Notes: generated by a model not told the origin, from the sequence alone. Counted from the first letter of the stretch, positions 20,101 to 27,943 are shown. The stretch is 64,000 nucleotides of DNA from Flavobacteriales bacterium (GCA_020635695.1 JACJZH010000003.1:62001-126000); one strand, 5' to 3'. Made by a program: numbers and translations.

Positions 20101-21408
20101 CTGTACGCCGGCGACGGTGTGACGGTGGTGGCCAACGGTGGCCCCTACACCGACCAAGGTGCAGCGGGCTCCTACCCGCAGGCGGTGGAGACCTTCTGCC
20201 TGCCCGTGGCGTTCTTCGCCAACACCTACTACTTCCTGGTGGAAGATGTCTTCGGTGACGGTATGTGCTGCACGTACGGTACGGGCTCCTGGAGCCTGAC
20301 CAACGCTGCTGGTGGCGTGCTGCTGACCGACGTGTTCTACGGCAGTGGCACGGGTCCTGACGCAGCTCCGCCGGTGACCGGCGATCAAAGTCCGGACCTT
20401 GCTCCGCTCTCTCCCGGCTACGGCGACTTCCTGGGTCTGCACAAGATCATGCTGCCCGTGGCCCTGGCCCCGGGTCTGCCGACCCCGACGCCTCCGGCGA
20501 TCGAGTCCTCCGAGTGCGGGATCTTCACGAACAACCTCCAGAACAAGGTGTACTGCGAGGCCGTGCCCGGTGCTTCCGAGTACCAGTTCGAGTTCGACGA
20601 TCCCGATGCCGGCTTCAACCGCCGCATCACGCTGCCGCGCAACTGGGTGAAGTTCGGTGAGATGGTCACCACGCCGCTGGTGCCTGGTGTACACTACTTC
20701 GCCCGTGCCCGTGCGGACGACCCGAACGGCCTGCCCGGTCTGTTCGACGACGACGCCTGGGGTCCTGGTTGCGAAGTGGGTATCGACCCGAACCTGGTGC
20801 CTGGCTGCACGCAGCTGATCGACACTCCGGGTCCGACCCTGAGCTGTGATCAGGTACGCACCTTCGGTGGCAGTGACAAGATCTGGGCGATCCCCGTGGT
20901 GGGTGCCACCCAGTACCGCTTCCGCTTCGAAGGCACCGGACCGCTCACCGGCTTTGCCCGGAACATGCCACGCCCGAGCTACGTGTGCGTGCTGAACTGG
21001 GTGACCAGCCCGCTGGTGCCCGGTGTCTACAACGTGAGCGTGGAGGCCCTGGTGAACGGACAGTGGAGCGGCTTCTGCGGCAACGTCTGCGGCCTCACCA
21101 TCGTCGCGCCCCCGTCCTTCGCCGGTCGCGACCTGAGCGAGGCCGACCTGAACGGTGTGACGCTGTGGCCGAACCCCGTGCGTGATGGCAACGTGAACCT
21201 GATGGTGGAAGGCCTCACCGAGGCCGACCAGCGGATCACGGTGGACATGTACGACATGTTCGGCAAGCGCGTGATCGCCCAGGTGTACGAGAACACCGGT
21301 GAGCAACTGAACACCACCCTGGAGGTCGACGGCCTGGCCGCTGGCGTCTACGTGGTGCACATCTCCACCGGCGAACGCTCCTACACGGAACGCATCAGCG
21401 TCCAGTAA
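14101..21408 (+). CDS. Giant modular T9SS type A surface protein with proprotein-convertase P-type repeats
   Basis: 2435 aa from the ATG at 14101 (a second ATG follows directly). This start gives a signal peptide (MMKHLKRSLLVMLCSWSLGAMAQ); an upstream in-frame ATG at 13882 would add 73 residues of leader with no signal. Modules in order: P-type domain (33-165), FN3-like (170-266), P (273-423), FN3-like (427-513), MAM-like beta domain (520-713), FN3-like (717-810), P (813-965), FN3-like (968-1060), P (1063-1216), FN3-like (1218-1301). Four pre-peptidase/CUB-like modules (1305-1870), a CARDB-like domain (1871-1976), an FGDG module (1983-2116), two SDK/NWVTSPLVPG repeats (2134-2337) and a T9SS type A domain (2354-2435; LWPNPVRDGNVN) follow. 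No protease active site is visible, so an adhesin or structural role is inferred. It is paralogous to the gene at 23951. Confidence 0.9.
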   Translation: MMKHLKRSLLVMLCSWSLGAMAQPGSTCGTFTNSPNLAIVDNATVTDIITTGPQGGQEIADLNVYLDITHTWNSDVTVELLSPQGTNITLFGGICGSSDNMTVELDDEAIDPVGFTCPPVGVFAIPTGALSGFDGEVFEGDWTLSVSDGATGDPGTLNSWCLIPTLVPPPACTDPVATAAVVETDCATGTFTVEVDLTDLSGASSVDITADVNGGGATVVHDDVTALQVYVLGPYTNGDVVNVAVLHNDDNACDLPLGNWESSLTCVDAGVCAQNRSIPDNACPALTDYTIEISGAPGTVMGVDVNFASVDLIIAHTWQSDLDVSLTSPGGVTVPLFAGVGGSADNVGDPGNCPTAVCTFADGGAAYAGGANVTGVFSAASALAAFNDGITDPNGAWTLSICDGASGDLGSVEYVQLNFVVCTPPTVTAPALVADCGNGQFFADIEVTDFGTATSLTIDDGTTTQQILSSGGVPQTVQMGPYPSGTTVTFDVIHDQDNGCSLTAYGSLGFVCPVEIPVIAGSPYCQDFEAATLCTTNCFPATGCLTSFDPINWLQGTGDNGNWSVDEGGTGSTGTGPVTGATTGQSDFVPGTTTGNYAYLESSGSCNSANNAFADLLSPSFNISGMTSVNGYRTSFAWHMLGNAAMVLQVDVREDFGAWQTIFTNTGSAGPQWNEFTTDRPLGATTVQYRFRAVSGTSFDSDVTIDYVCISEAPLCTSPIATAAVVETDCTTGTFTVEVDLTDLGDASNVDITADVNGGGATVEEDDVNTLQVYVLGPYNIGDVVDVAVLHNGNSDCDVDLGSYQSALFCAFQSTCALGLAIPDNSCATPTDMTVPATAPGTQLGTDVILQSVDVIVQHTFNADIEMSLTSPNGVTVLLIADRFGSGDNLGNPANCPTDVMTFVDGGAALTTTATSNVTGNWAPEASLTGFNDGSDPNGDWVLTICDDLGGDLGTVQYIQLNFADCIQPAASGLVVETDCLTGTFTIDLDLTDLGSATDVDIEVSVNGGTPSVAHDDVSTLQIYALGPFNNGETVDVTVVHNQNALCNLNAGTYASGLGCAPVEVCGLNLAIPDASCPTTTPYLVPVSAPGTSMGTDVFVANVQLVVSHTWNSDLEISLTSPNAVTVPLVIGSFGSGDNLGIPANCPTDLFTLADGGAAQTTTATSNVVGVFDPNTPLTTFEDGSDPNGLWTLNICDAVGGDVGALQYIDINFVTCALPTASASSVDDCGNGQFNVSVDIVSLGSSPSFDVVATPGGTVASGLGTGITALPAFTAGIPVQLTLVSTVDPNCSYDLGTFTDCCNGVCDGAVAAVIGTNTNDDLDCGAGATNLGFAADPFGTNAKWWSFTPPGTGLMEVYSCGSGVDTRVTLHDGTAGCGSLTAGTVLASNDDDSFQCGAFSLQSYTATVVDPAQTILIEWDDRWEGVGHDWELEFTPCSPPANNACVDEVPSATTLGIGGSATFSGTVECASRDGIGPLFVGAVAGWVWESFELTECADVVIDYCGSGTYNPTTTSTAFLVNGCNATSLITPDLSDFTTCGDAQQTATFSLGAGTYYIPVLWVPGSNIGGAYTMNINVNAPTTACSTCDNATVIDCSTGVVAGSTVGLPNTLPPTACAVQGPASTGGSVWYEFSTPTDQRVTLSTCDVDGLATNFDTRLSVFEGTCGGTLCCVAYNDDGIGCGLFTSRLNFEAEANVTYYVVVHGYGTGEGDYELFIGCAPSCTPETLNDVCTDAESLTTYLADGSGIVTVGDNTCAGSDPNAACDPFGTMQGVWYSFNTGLNEFMQLTLLTSDEDGTYTSANGISYALYAGCDMGVCPNGADGPELDCVVGGAGGTNVLPTLTPGTDYVLNVWNDGGIGTEGTFGVLLEYPGQNDAGISQVISPDGTICTTQVGPVVELTNFGAQPLTSVVITYTVDAGTPVVFNWTGNLAYQQSEVVNLPVASQAVGPHTLDVSTSLPNGVADEIPGNDAINGTAFDVGGEEVNVVIVTDRWGSETTWTLYAGDGVTVVANGGPYTDQGAAGSYPQAVETFCLPVAFFANTYYFLVEDVFGDGMCCTYGTGSWSLTNAAGGVLLTDVFYGSGTGPDAAPPVTGDQSPDLAPLSPGYGDFLGLHKIMLPVALAPGLPTPTPPAIESSECGIFTNNLQNKVYCEAVPGASEYQFEFDDPDAGFNRRITLPRNWVKFGEMVTTPLVPGVHYFARARADDPNGLPGLFDDDAWGPGCEVGIDPNLVPGCTQLIDTPGPTLSCDQVRTFGGSDKIWAIPVVGATQYRFRFEGTGPLTGFARNMPRPSYVCVLNWVTSPLVPGVYNVSVEALVNGQWSGFCGNVCGLTIVAPPSFAGRDLSEADLNGVTLWPNPVRDGNVNLMVEGLTEADQRITVDMYDMFGKRVIAQVYENTGEQLNTTLEVDGLAAGVYVVHISTGERSYTERISVQ

Positions 21409-21427
21409 GGCGTACGACGAACAACGG

Positions 21428-21460
21428 GAAGCCCCGGGCCAATGGCCCGGGGCTTCTTCG
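21428..21460 (+). terminator. Terminator between convergent genes
   Basis: Perfect 13-bp stem GAAGCCCCGGGCC/GGCCCGGGGCTTC with loop AAT, then TTCG. It can serve the surface protein gene ending at 21408 and the convergent MORN-like gene ending at 21482. Confidence 0.8.
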
Positions 21461-21481
21461 TTGGTGGGTGTCCGTGAAATG

Positions 21482-22237
21482 CTATTCGCCGCGTGCCACG
21501 TGCACCTTGCCGTCCACATAATCCTCCTCCCCGGTCACGCTGCCTGCAGCGTCATAGTACCGCCAGGTACCGATCCGCTGACTGTCCATCCGGACGGGAT
21601 CGTAGGCCACCAGCCCCTCCGAACGGAGCGATCCGTCCGGGTGGAATTCACGCTGGCGGAACTGGAGACGCTTCTTGTCCTCGAGCTCGAAGGTGCTGAT
21701 GGGGGTCCCATCCTGTGCGTAGAGGTTCATCTTCAGGAAGTACGGTTCGGTCTTGTGGCGTTCCTCCTCGTACCGCACACGACCGCTCGCATAATGGTCC
21801 GTGTAGGAGACCACCCGGCCATCGTGGTACTTCGCTTCGGAAAGCAGCGTGCCATTGGCGTGGTAGGTGCGCATGAGGCAGCGCACGTTGTCCAGGACCT
21901 TGAACTCCCGCTCCAGGGTGCCGTCCGGGTAGTGGTTCCGGTAGATGATCAACCGGCCATCGTCGTAGTATCCCCGGTGCTTCAGCGTGCCATCGGCATA
22001 GTGGTCCTCCACCCAGCCGATGCAGGCGTAGCCGTTGCAGTGGCGGATGGAATCCCCACCGAGGTGGTGGTTCAAGGGCTCGTAGGCATCCACCGTGGCC
22101 CGCATGTCCACGAGCTCGCCTTCGGCCAGCTCGGCGGCATCATGCGCCAGCAACTCGGTGCCTTGGGCCATGCTCAGCGAAGGGCCCAGCAAGGCCCATG
22201 CGAGCAGCCCTTTCCAGGGGGTCTCAGGGAAGTTCAT
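21482..22237 (-). CDS. MORN-like repeat protein, exported
   Basis: 251 aa from the ATG at 22237, chosen because it gives a signal peptide (MNFPETPWKGLLAWALLGPSLSMAQ). The body is made of MORN/YwqK-like repeats of about 22-25 residues: DHYADGTLKHRGYYDDGRLI, NHYPDGTLEREFKV, TYHANGTLLSEAKYHDGRVV, DHYASGRVRYEEE, REFHPDGSLRSEG and YYDAAGSVTGEEDYVDGKV. Such repeats form an extended beta sheet and are common in Bacteroidota secreted proteins; no specific activity can be assigned. The start codon overlaps the end of nhaC by 14 nt, so the two are probably co-transcribed and translationally coupled. There is no T9SS domain. Confidence 0.75.
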   Translation of the reverse strand: MNFPETPWKGLLAWALLGPSLSMAQGTELLAHDAAELAEGELVDMRATVDAYEPLNHHLGGDSIRHCNGYACIGWVEDHYADGTLKHRGYYDDGRLIIYRNHYPDGTLEREFKVLDNVRCLMRTYHANGTLLSEAKYHDGRVVSYTDHYASGRVRYEEERHKTEPYFLKMNLYAQDGTPISTFELEDKKRLQFRQREFHPDGSLRSEGLVAYDPVRMDSQRIGTWRYYDAAGSVTGEEDYVDGKVHVARGE

Positions 22238-23699
22238 CCCCCCCTCGTACGTGCTTCGCCGCGGGGGGTTGCACGGGGGTGCGGGCGATCCGCCAGCCAA
22301 GCCAGCCTTGGAGCATGGTCATCAGGGGGCTGGCCAGGTTGAAGAAGCAGAAGGGCAGGTAGGTCATGGTGGCCACGCCGAGCACACCGGCCTGGTAGGC
22401 GCCGCAGGTGTTCCAGGGCACCAGGGGCGAGGTCACGGTACCGGCATCCTCCAAGGTCCTGCTCAGCACCTTCGGGGCCAGCCCGCGTTCCCGGAACACC
22501 GGAGCATACATCCGGCCGGGCACCACGATGGCCAGGTACTGGTCCGAGGCGGTCACGTTCACGAAGGCACAACTGGCCGCCGTGGTGGCGATCAACGAAC
22601 CGTCGCCCTTCACCAGCCGCATCACCTCCCGCGTGATGCGCTGCAGCAGTCCTGCGCCCTCCATCGCCCCCCCGAAGGTCATGGCGCACACGATCAGCCA
22701 GACGGTCTCCAGCATGCCGGCCATGCCTTTGGCGGAGAGCAGTTCGTCCACCAGCGGGGATCCCGTGGCCACTTCCGTGCGGATCACCAGGGCGTTCATG
22801 AGCACGCGGTAGCGTTCACGCCAGCCCGTGCCTGCGCTCAGGCTCTCGAGCAGTTCGCCCTGGAACACGACCGCCACCACCAGGCCCGCCAGCGTGCCGA
22901 TGAACAGGGCCGGCAGGGCCGCCATGCGCCGGGCGATGAGCACCACCACCACCACGGGAGGCAGGTAGCAATACCAACCGATGTGGACGTGCTCCCGGAT
23001 GGCGGCGACCACCTGGTCCAGTTGTGCCGTGGAAGCCTTGGCCGGACCACCGAACAGACCGATGCCGCCGAACAGCAGCAGCGCGATGCCCATGGAAGGC
23101 AGCGTGGTGTTGAGCATGTAGCGGATGTGACCGAACAGCTCCCCCCCCGCCACCGCAGGCGCCAGGTTGGTGGTGTCGGAGAGCGGGCTCAGCTTGTCCC
23201 CGAAATAGGCACCGGAGATCACGGCACCGGCCACGAGGCCCTCGTTCAGGTCCAGGGCGCGGCCCACGCCGATCAAGGCGATGCCCACGGTGGCCGCCGT
23301 GCTCCAGGAGCTGCCCGTGGCCAGGGACACCACCGCGCACACCAGGCAGGTGGCCACCAGGAACACCCTGGGCGAGAGCAGTTGCACGCCGTGCGCGATC
23401 ATGGCCGGCACTGTGCCGGACAGCAACCAGGCGCCCGTGAGCGAACCGATCAGCAGCAGGATCAGGATCCCCGGCACGGCCGTGGCAATGCTGCGCACCA
23501 CGTGGTCGATCAATTCGGAGAAGCGCTCTCCGTTGGCGGCCCCGACCACCAGGGCCACGGCCGCTGCGGCCAACAGCGCGAACTGGTTCGGCCCGCCCAG
23601 GCTGCCATCCCCGAACACCTGCAGGTTCCCGACCAGCAGCAGGATCAACAGGACCAGCGGCAGCAGGGCCTGCCAGAGGCGCGGAGCGGCGGCCGGCAT
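22224..23699 (-). CDS. nhaC: Na+/H+ antiporter NhaC family
   Basis: 491 aa from the ATG at 23699 (the frame is open further upstream, but that part is not conserved). It has about 11-12 hydrophobic helices. Family landmarks include ATGSSWSTAATVGIALIGVG, the GAVISGAYFGDKLSPLSDTTNLAPAVAGGELFGHIRYM block with its conserved acidic and polar residues, TFGGAMEGAGLL, and TSPLVPWNTCGAYQAGVLGV near the C-terminus. It should exchange external protons for cytoplasmic Na+ across the inner membrane; some relatives exchange malate for lactate, so ion specificity is inferred. Its start region lies next to the promoter of the divergent surface protein gene at 23951. The MORN-like gene follows with a 14-nt overlap. 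Confidence 0.9.
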   Translation of the reverse strand: MPAAAPRLWQALLPLVLLILLLVGNLQVFGDGSLGGPNQFALLAAAAVALVVGAANGERFSELIDHVVRSIATAVPGILILLLIGSLTGAWLLSGTVPAMIAHGVQLLSPRVFLVATCLVCAVVSLATGSSWSTAATVGIALIGVGRALDLNEGLVAGAVISGAYFGDKLSPLSDTTNLAPAVAGGELFGHIRYMLNTTLPSMGIALLLFGGIGLFGGPAKASTAQLDQVVAAIREHVHIGWYCYLPPVVVVVLIARRMAALPALFIGTLAGLVVAVVFQGELLESLSAGTGWRERYRVLMNALVIRTEVATGSPLVDELLSAKGMAGMLETVWLIVCAMTFGGAMEGAGLLQRITREVMRLVKGDGSLIATTAASCAFVNVTASDQYLAIVVPGRMYAPVFRERGLAPKVLSRTLEDAGTVTSPLVPWNTCGAYQAGVLGVATMTYLPFCFFNLASPLMTMLQGWLGWRIARTPVQPPAAKHVRGGDELP

Positions 23700-23703
23700 G
23701 CGC

Positions 23704-23711
23704 CCAAGATA
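23704..23711 (-). promoter_or_regulatory. Possible -7 element of nhaC
   Basis: TATCTTGG on the minus strand, one base off TAnnTTTG, ends 4 nt before the nhaC ATG. If used, the transcript would be nearly or fully leaderless. Confidence 0.3.
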
Positions 23712-23727
23712 GGCGGAGCCCCCGGGT

Positions 23728-23758
23728 TTGCGATGAAGCATCAATTCCGTTACCTTGC
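23728..23758 (+). promoter_or_regulatory. Promoter of the 1330-aa surface protein gene
   Basis: TTTG (TTG at 23728-23730), a 20-nt spacer and TACCTTGC (23751-23758). It has the same spacing and same -7 word as the promoter at 13868-13898. Confidence 0.65.
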
Positions 23759-23950
23759 CGCTACCTACACGAAAGATCCTTCCGAAAACCCTGAATCCAA
23801 GCCTCTGCTTCGATCCCAGTACATCCCATAGCGTTACCAAGGCCTCACCCGTATGCCGGTGAGGTTCGTGCGTACCCAGGCCCCGGCCTTACCAACCGTG
23901 GACCCACCGGCAAGTGGGTCAATTCCTGTTGAACCAACCAAAACCAAAGC
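23759..23950 (+). promoter_or_regulatory. Long 5' leader of the 1330-aa surface protein gene
   Basis: About 190 nt without a gene. Two good hairpins: CCTCACC/GGTGAGG (23843-23864, loop CGTATGCC) and GACCCAC/GTGGGTC (23901-23920, loop CGGCAA). The element GGCCCCGGCCTTACC...ACCGTGG (23879-23903) is shared with the leader at 14026-14049. The hairpins are not conserved base for base between the two leaders. Confidence 0.5.
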
Positions 23951-26900
23951 ATGATGAGACTATTCAAACGAACACTACTGCTATTGTTCTGTAGCTGGTC
24001 CCTGGGCGCGATGGCGCAGCCGGGGAGTACCTGCGGGACCTTTACCAGTAGTCCGGGCCTGGCCATTGTGGATAATGCCACGGTGCAGGACGTGATCACC
24101 ACCGGACCTCAGGGAGGCCAAGTGATCTCCGACCTCAATGTCTATTTGGACATCACTCATACTTGGAATTCAGATGTGACCGTGGAACTGTTGAGTCCCG
24201 AAGGGACCAACATCACCCTGCTTAGCGGAGAGTGTGGCTCCACGGATAACATGGATGTGGAACTGGATGATGAAGCGGTTGACCCCATTGGGACCACCTG
24301 TCCTCCGATCGGAGTGTTCGAGATCCCGTCAACAGCACTCTCCTCCTTCGATGGCGAGGTGTTCGAAGGCGATTGGACGCTGTCGATCAGCGACGGTGCC
24401 ACTGGTGACCCAGGTACCCTGAACACTTGGTGCCTGATCCCGACCCTGGCCGCTCCCCCGAGCTGCACCGATCCGATCGCGACCCCGACCTTGGTCGAGA
24501 CCGACTGTGCCACGGGAACCTTTACGGTGGAAGTGGACTTGACCAGCCTTGGCAGCGCCACGAACGTGGACATCACCGAGGACGTGAATGGTGGCGGTGC
24601 CACCGTGGTCGAGGATGATGTGACCGCGTTGCAGGTCTACGTGCTGGGCCCCTATGCCATCGGCGACGTGGTGGACGTGGCCGTGCTGCACAACGATGAC
24701 AGCGCCTGCGACCTGGCACTTGGAACTTTCCAGAGCGCCCTTGTGTGCGGAACCTTGGGCGTCTGCGATCAGAACCTCGCGATCCCGGACAACCAGTGTC
24801 CGACCACCTTCGATATCTCCTTTGGCGCCACGGCTCCCGGCACGCAGCTGGGAACGGACGTGGTGGTCGGTTCCGTGGACCTGATCATCTCCCACACCTG
24901 GCAGAGCGACCTGGAAGTGAGCCTGACCTCGCCCAACGGTGTGACGGTTCCCTTGTTCACGAACATCGGGAATGGCTCTGACAACTTCGGCGACCCGGGC
25001 AACTGCCCCGCCGGAGTGCTGACCTTCATCGATGGTGGTGGCGCGTTCCCCGGCGGACTGAACCCGACCGGCCCGATGGCCGCCGAGGGTCTGATGACCG
25101 ACTTCAACGATGGCAGCGACCCCAACGGGACCTGGGTGTTGAGCGTCTGTGACGGTGCCAGCGGAGATTTTGGCGAGGTCGAATACCTCCAGATCAACTT
25201 CCTGACCTGCGTCTCGCCAGCGGCCACACCCACTTTGGTGGAGACCGACTGCGCCACCGGAACGTTCACGGTCGAAGTGGACCTGACCGATCTGGGTAGC
25301 GCCACTGACGTGGACATCACGGAGGACGTGAACGGTGGTGGAGCCACCGTGGTGCATGACGATGTGAGCACCCTTCAGGTGTACGTGATGGGCCCCTACA
25401 ACATCGGTGATGTGGTGGACGTGGTCGTGGTGCACAACACCGACGGCACCTGTAACGTGGACCTGGGCAGCTTCTCCAGCGGCCTTGGATGCCCCGTGCT
25501 CGGCACTTGCGACCTGAACATCGCGATCCCGGACAACCAGTGTCCGACCACCTTGGACCTCGATTTCGCGGCGACCGCTCCGGGCACCCAACTGGGCACC
25601 GATGTGTTCCTGGGCTCCGTGGACCTGATCATCTCGCATACGTGGCAGAGCGACGTGGAGGTGAGCCTGACCTCGCCCAACGGCGTGACCGTGCCCTTGT
25701 TCACGGGCATTGGCAGTAGCGCCGATAACTTCGGCAATCCCTCGAACTGCCCCACGGACGTGCTGACCTTCGTTGATGGAGGCGGTGCCTTCCCCGGTGG
25801 AACGAACCCGACCGGTCAGATGGGCGCCGAAGGGCTGCTGTCCGACTTCAACGACGGCAGCGACCCCAACGGCGTGTGGGTGCTGAGCTTGTGCGATGGT
25901 GCAGGCGGTGATACCGGTGAGCTCGAGTACCTCCAGCTCAACTTCCTCAACTGCCTGCCTCCGACGGCAACGACCGCGATCGTGACCGATTGTGGCAACG
26001 ACCAGTTCTTCATCGATGTGGACGTTTCCGGCCTCGGTTCCGCCACCACGGTGGACATCACCAGCGACCTGAACGGCACCGAAGCCACCGGTGTTGGCAC
26101 CGGCATCACCCAGGTGGGTCCGTACCCGAGCGGTTCCACGGTGAACCTGACCGTGGTGCATGACGCCGACAACAGCTGCGACCTGGCACTGGCCTCGGTG
26201 AACTTCACCTGCCCGCCGCCGAACGACGATGTGCGTCAACGCCATCCCGGTGGCCTGCAACAGTGTGACTGCCGGTTCCCACGACCGGAGCCACCAACAC
26301 CGAAGAGGACAACGGTTGCACCACTTCCGAGCACGGCTCCCGGCGTCTGGTACACACCGGATGGCTATTCCGGCCTGATGACCGCCAGCCTCTGCGGCAG
26401 CAGCTACGACACCAAGATCGGCGTGTTCGACGGCACCGCTGGCTGTGGCGCGTTGGTCTGCGTGGGTGGTAATGATGATGACCTCTTTACTGGCGGTGCA
26501 GGCGTCTGTGGCGGTGGCATTCAGAGCTCCCACCAGTGGAACTCCACGGCGGGCACGCCCTACTACATCTACGTGACCGGTTTTGATCTCGAGGCAGGCA
26601 ACTTCGTGTTGCAGGTGGCCTGCGGCGACCAGAACCCGCCGTGCACCGAGAACACCGTGGAGTTGGAGCTGAACACCGATGCTTCCGGCAGCGAGACCAG
26701 CTGGGAGATCATCCCCGTGGGCATCCCCACCCCGGTCTGCTCCGGCAGCGGTTACTTGGACAACGACCAGGTGTTCGAGACCTGCTGCCTGCCTGACGGT
26801 TGCTACCGCCTGCGCGTGCTGGACAGCTTCGGCGACGGCATGAGCACCGGTGACTACGTGCTGCGTGACGGCAACGGCAACCGCATCATCGACAACACCG

Positions 26901-27943
26901 GTGGTGGCGCCGGCTTCACCTCGGTGAGCGCCATTGCCAACAGCGGGGCCTTCTGCCTGCCGCTGGGCACCGACCAGGTGATCTACAGCCAGTGCGACAA
27001 GATGGACTTCCTGCTCACCGACTTCCTGATCGCCTCGGAGAACGCCGCGGTGACGGCCGAATTCGGTGTGAACGACGGCAACAGCGGGTACCAGTTCTGG
27101 CTCTTCGACCCCAACGGCAGCTACAGCCGCCGGGTGTTCTTCAGCCACGCCAACCCGATGGTGGGTGCGCCTCCGGGTGCCCTGGCCGCCGCGCACCTGC
27201 GCTTCGGCAACCTGATCACCAACCCGGTGCCGGTGGACCAGATGCTCAACGTGCGCATCCGTGGCCGCGTGAACGGGACCTTCAACGAGTTCGGACCCAC
27301 CTGCCAGATCATGGTGGTGTCCACGTTGCCGGCCTGCCCCACCACGCAGCTGATCGACGACCCGAACAACGCGAACTTCTCCTGCGGAGTGACCCGCACC
27401 TTCGGAGGCAGCGACAAGGTGGTGGCCTACCCCGTGGCGGGTGCCAACCTCTACCGCTTCCGCTTCGAGCAGATCGGTGACGCCTTCGCGCGGAACATCA
27501 CCTCGCCCACTTCCTCGCGGTTGCTGAACTGGGTCACCAGCCCGCTGGTGCCCGGTGCCAGCTACAACGTGTTCGTGCAGGCCAGCTTCGACGGCGGTGC
27601 CAACTGGTGCCCCTATGGCGACCCCTGCCAGGTGGACATCGTGAGCCCGCCGGCGGCCTCCCGCCTGGGTGCCGACGACCTGAGCAACGTGAACCTGTGG
27701 CCCAACCCCAACCGGGGCGACCAGTTCCAGCTGACCATCAACGAACTGCCTGAGGAAGCCCTCACGGTGAACGTGGACATCCACGACCTCTTCGGCAAGC
27801 GTGTGGCGGCCCGGACCTACCCCGCACAGGGCGGCATGCTGAACACCGTGGTGGACCTTGACGGTCAACTCGCGGCAGGCATGTACGTGGTGAGCATCAC
27901 CGCCGGTGACAAGCTCTTCACTGAGCGCCTGGTGATCGAGTAA
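23951..27943 (+). CDS. Large modular T9SS type A surface protein with P-type repeats (locally frame-disturbed)
   Basis: 1330 aa with signal peptide MMRLFKRTLLLLFCSWSLGAMAQ, nearly identical to that of the 2435-aa paralogue. Modules: P-type domain (34-167), FN3-like (170-267), P (272-420), FN3-like (422-514), P (519-667), FN3-like (669-755), pre-peptidase-like (about 760-893), SFGDG module (895-1010), two NWVTSPLVPG-type repeats (1017-1232) and a T9SS type A domain (1237-1330; LWPNPNRGDQFQ). Between 26231 and 26338 the frame as read gives non-family sequence. Dropping one base near 26231, one in CCC at 26278-26280 and one near 26335-26338 restores CVNAIPVACNSVTAGS, TTGATNTEEDNGCTTSEHG and PGVWYT. 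Three compensating insertions leave the rest of the gene in frame, which points to sequence error. The role is inferred to be surface adhesion. Confidence 0.88.
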   Translation: MMRLFKRTLLLLFCSWSLGAMAQPGSTCGTFTSSPGLAIVDNATVQDVITTGPQGGQVISDLNVYLDITHTWNSDVTVELLSPEGTNITLLSGECGSTDNMDVELDDEAVDPIGTTCPPIGVFEIPSTALSSFDGEVFEGDWTLSISDGATGDPGTLNTWCLIPTLAAPPSCTDPIATPTLVETDCATGTFTVEVDLTSLGSATNVDITEDVNGGGATVVEDDVTALQVYVLGPYAIGDVVDVAVLHNDDSACDLALGTFQSALVCGTLGVCDQNLAIPDNQCPTTFDISFGATAPGTQLGTDVVVGSVDLIISHTWQSDLEVSLTSPNGVTVPLFTNIGNGSDNFGDPGNCPAGVLTFIDGGGAFPGGLNPTGPMAAEGLMTDFNDGSDPNGTWVLSVCDGASGDFGEVEYLQINFLTCVSPAATPTLVETDCATGTFTVEVDLTDLGSATDVDITEDVNGGGATVVHDDVSTLQVYVMGPYNIGDVVDVVVVHNTDGTCNVDLGSFSSGLGCPVLGTCDLNIAIPDNQCPTTLDLDFAATAPGTQLGTDVFLGSVDLIISHTWQSDVEVSLTSPNGVTVPLFTGIGSSADNFGNPSNCPTDVLTFVDGGGAFPGGTNPTGQMGAEGLLSDFNDGSDPNGVWVLSLCDGAGGDTGELEYLQLNFLNCLPPTATTAIVTDCGNDQFFIDVDVSGLGSATTVDITSDLNGTEATGVGTGITQVGPYPSGSTVNLTVVHDADNSCDLALASVNFTCPPPNDDVRQRHPGGLQQCDCRFPRPEPPTPKRTTVAPLPSTAPGVWYTPDGYSGLMTASLCGSSYDTKIGVFDGTAGCGALVCVGGNDDDLFTGGAGVCGGGIQSSHQWNSTAGTPYYIYVTGFDLEAGNFVLQVACGDQNPPCTENTVELELNTDASGSETSWEIIPVGIPTPVCSGSGYLDNDQVFETCCLPDGCYRLRVLDSFGDGMSTGDYVLRDGNGNRIIDNTGGGAGFTSVSAIANSGAFCLPLGTDQVIYSQCDKMDFLLTDFLIASENAAVTAEFGVNDGNSGYQFWLFDPNGSYSRRVFFSHANPMVGAPPGALAAAHLRFGNLITNPVPVDQMLNVRIRGRVNGTFNEFGPTCQIMVVSTLPACPTTQLIDDPNNANFSCGVTRTFGGSDKVVAYPVAGANLYRFRFEQIGDAFARNITSPTSSRLLNWVTSPLVPGASYNVFVQASFDGGANWCPYGDPCQVDIVSPPAASRLGADDLSNVNLWPNPNRGDQFQLTINELPEEALTVNVDIHDLFGKRVAARTYPAQGGMLNTVVDLDGQLAAGMYVVSITAGDKLFTERLVIE

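Noticed and set aside
15922..21519. 1865-aa open frame antisense to the giant surface protein
   Set aside because: It mirrors the repeat structure of the plus-strand gene, has no domain pattern or signal peptide, and arises from codon bias.
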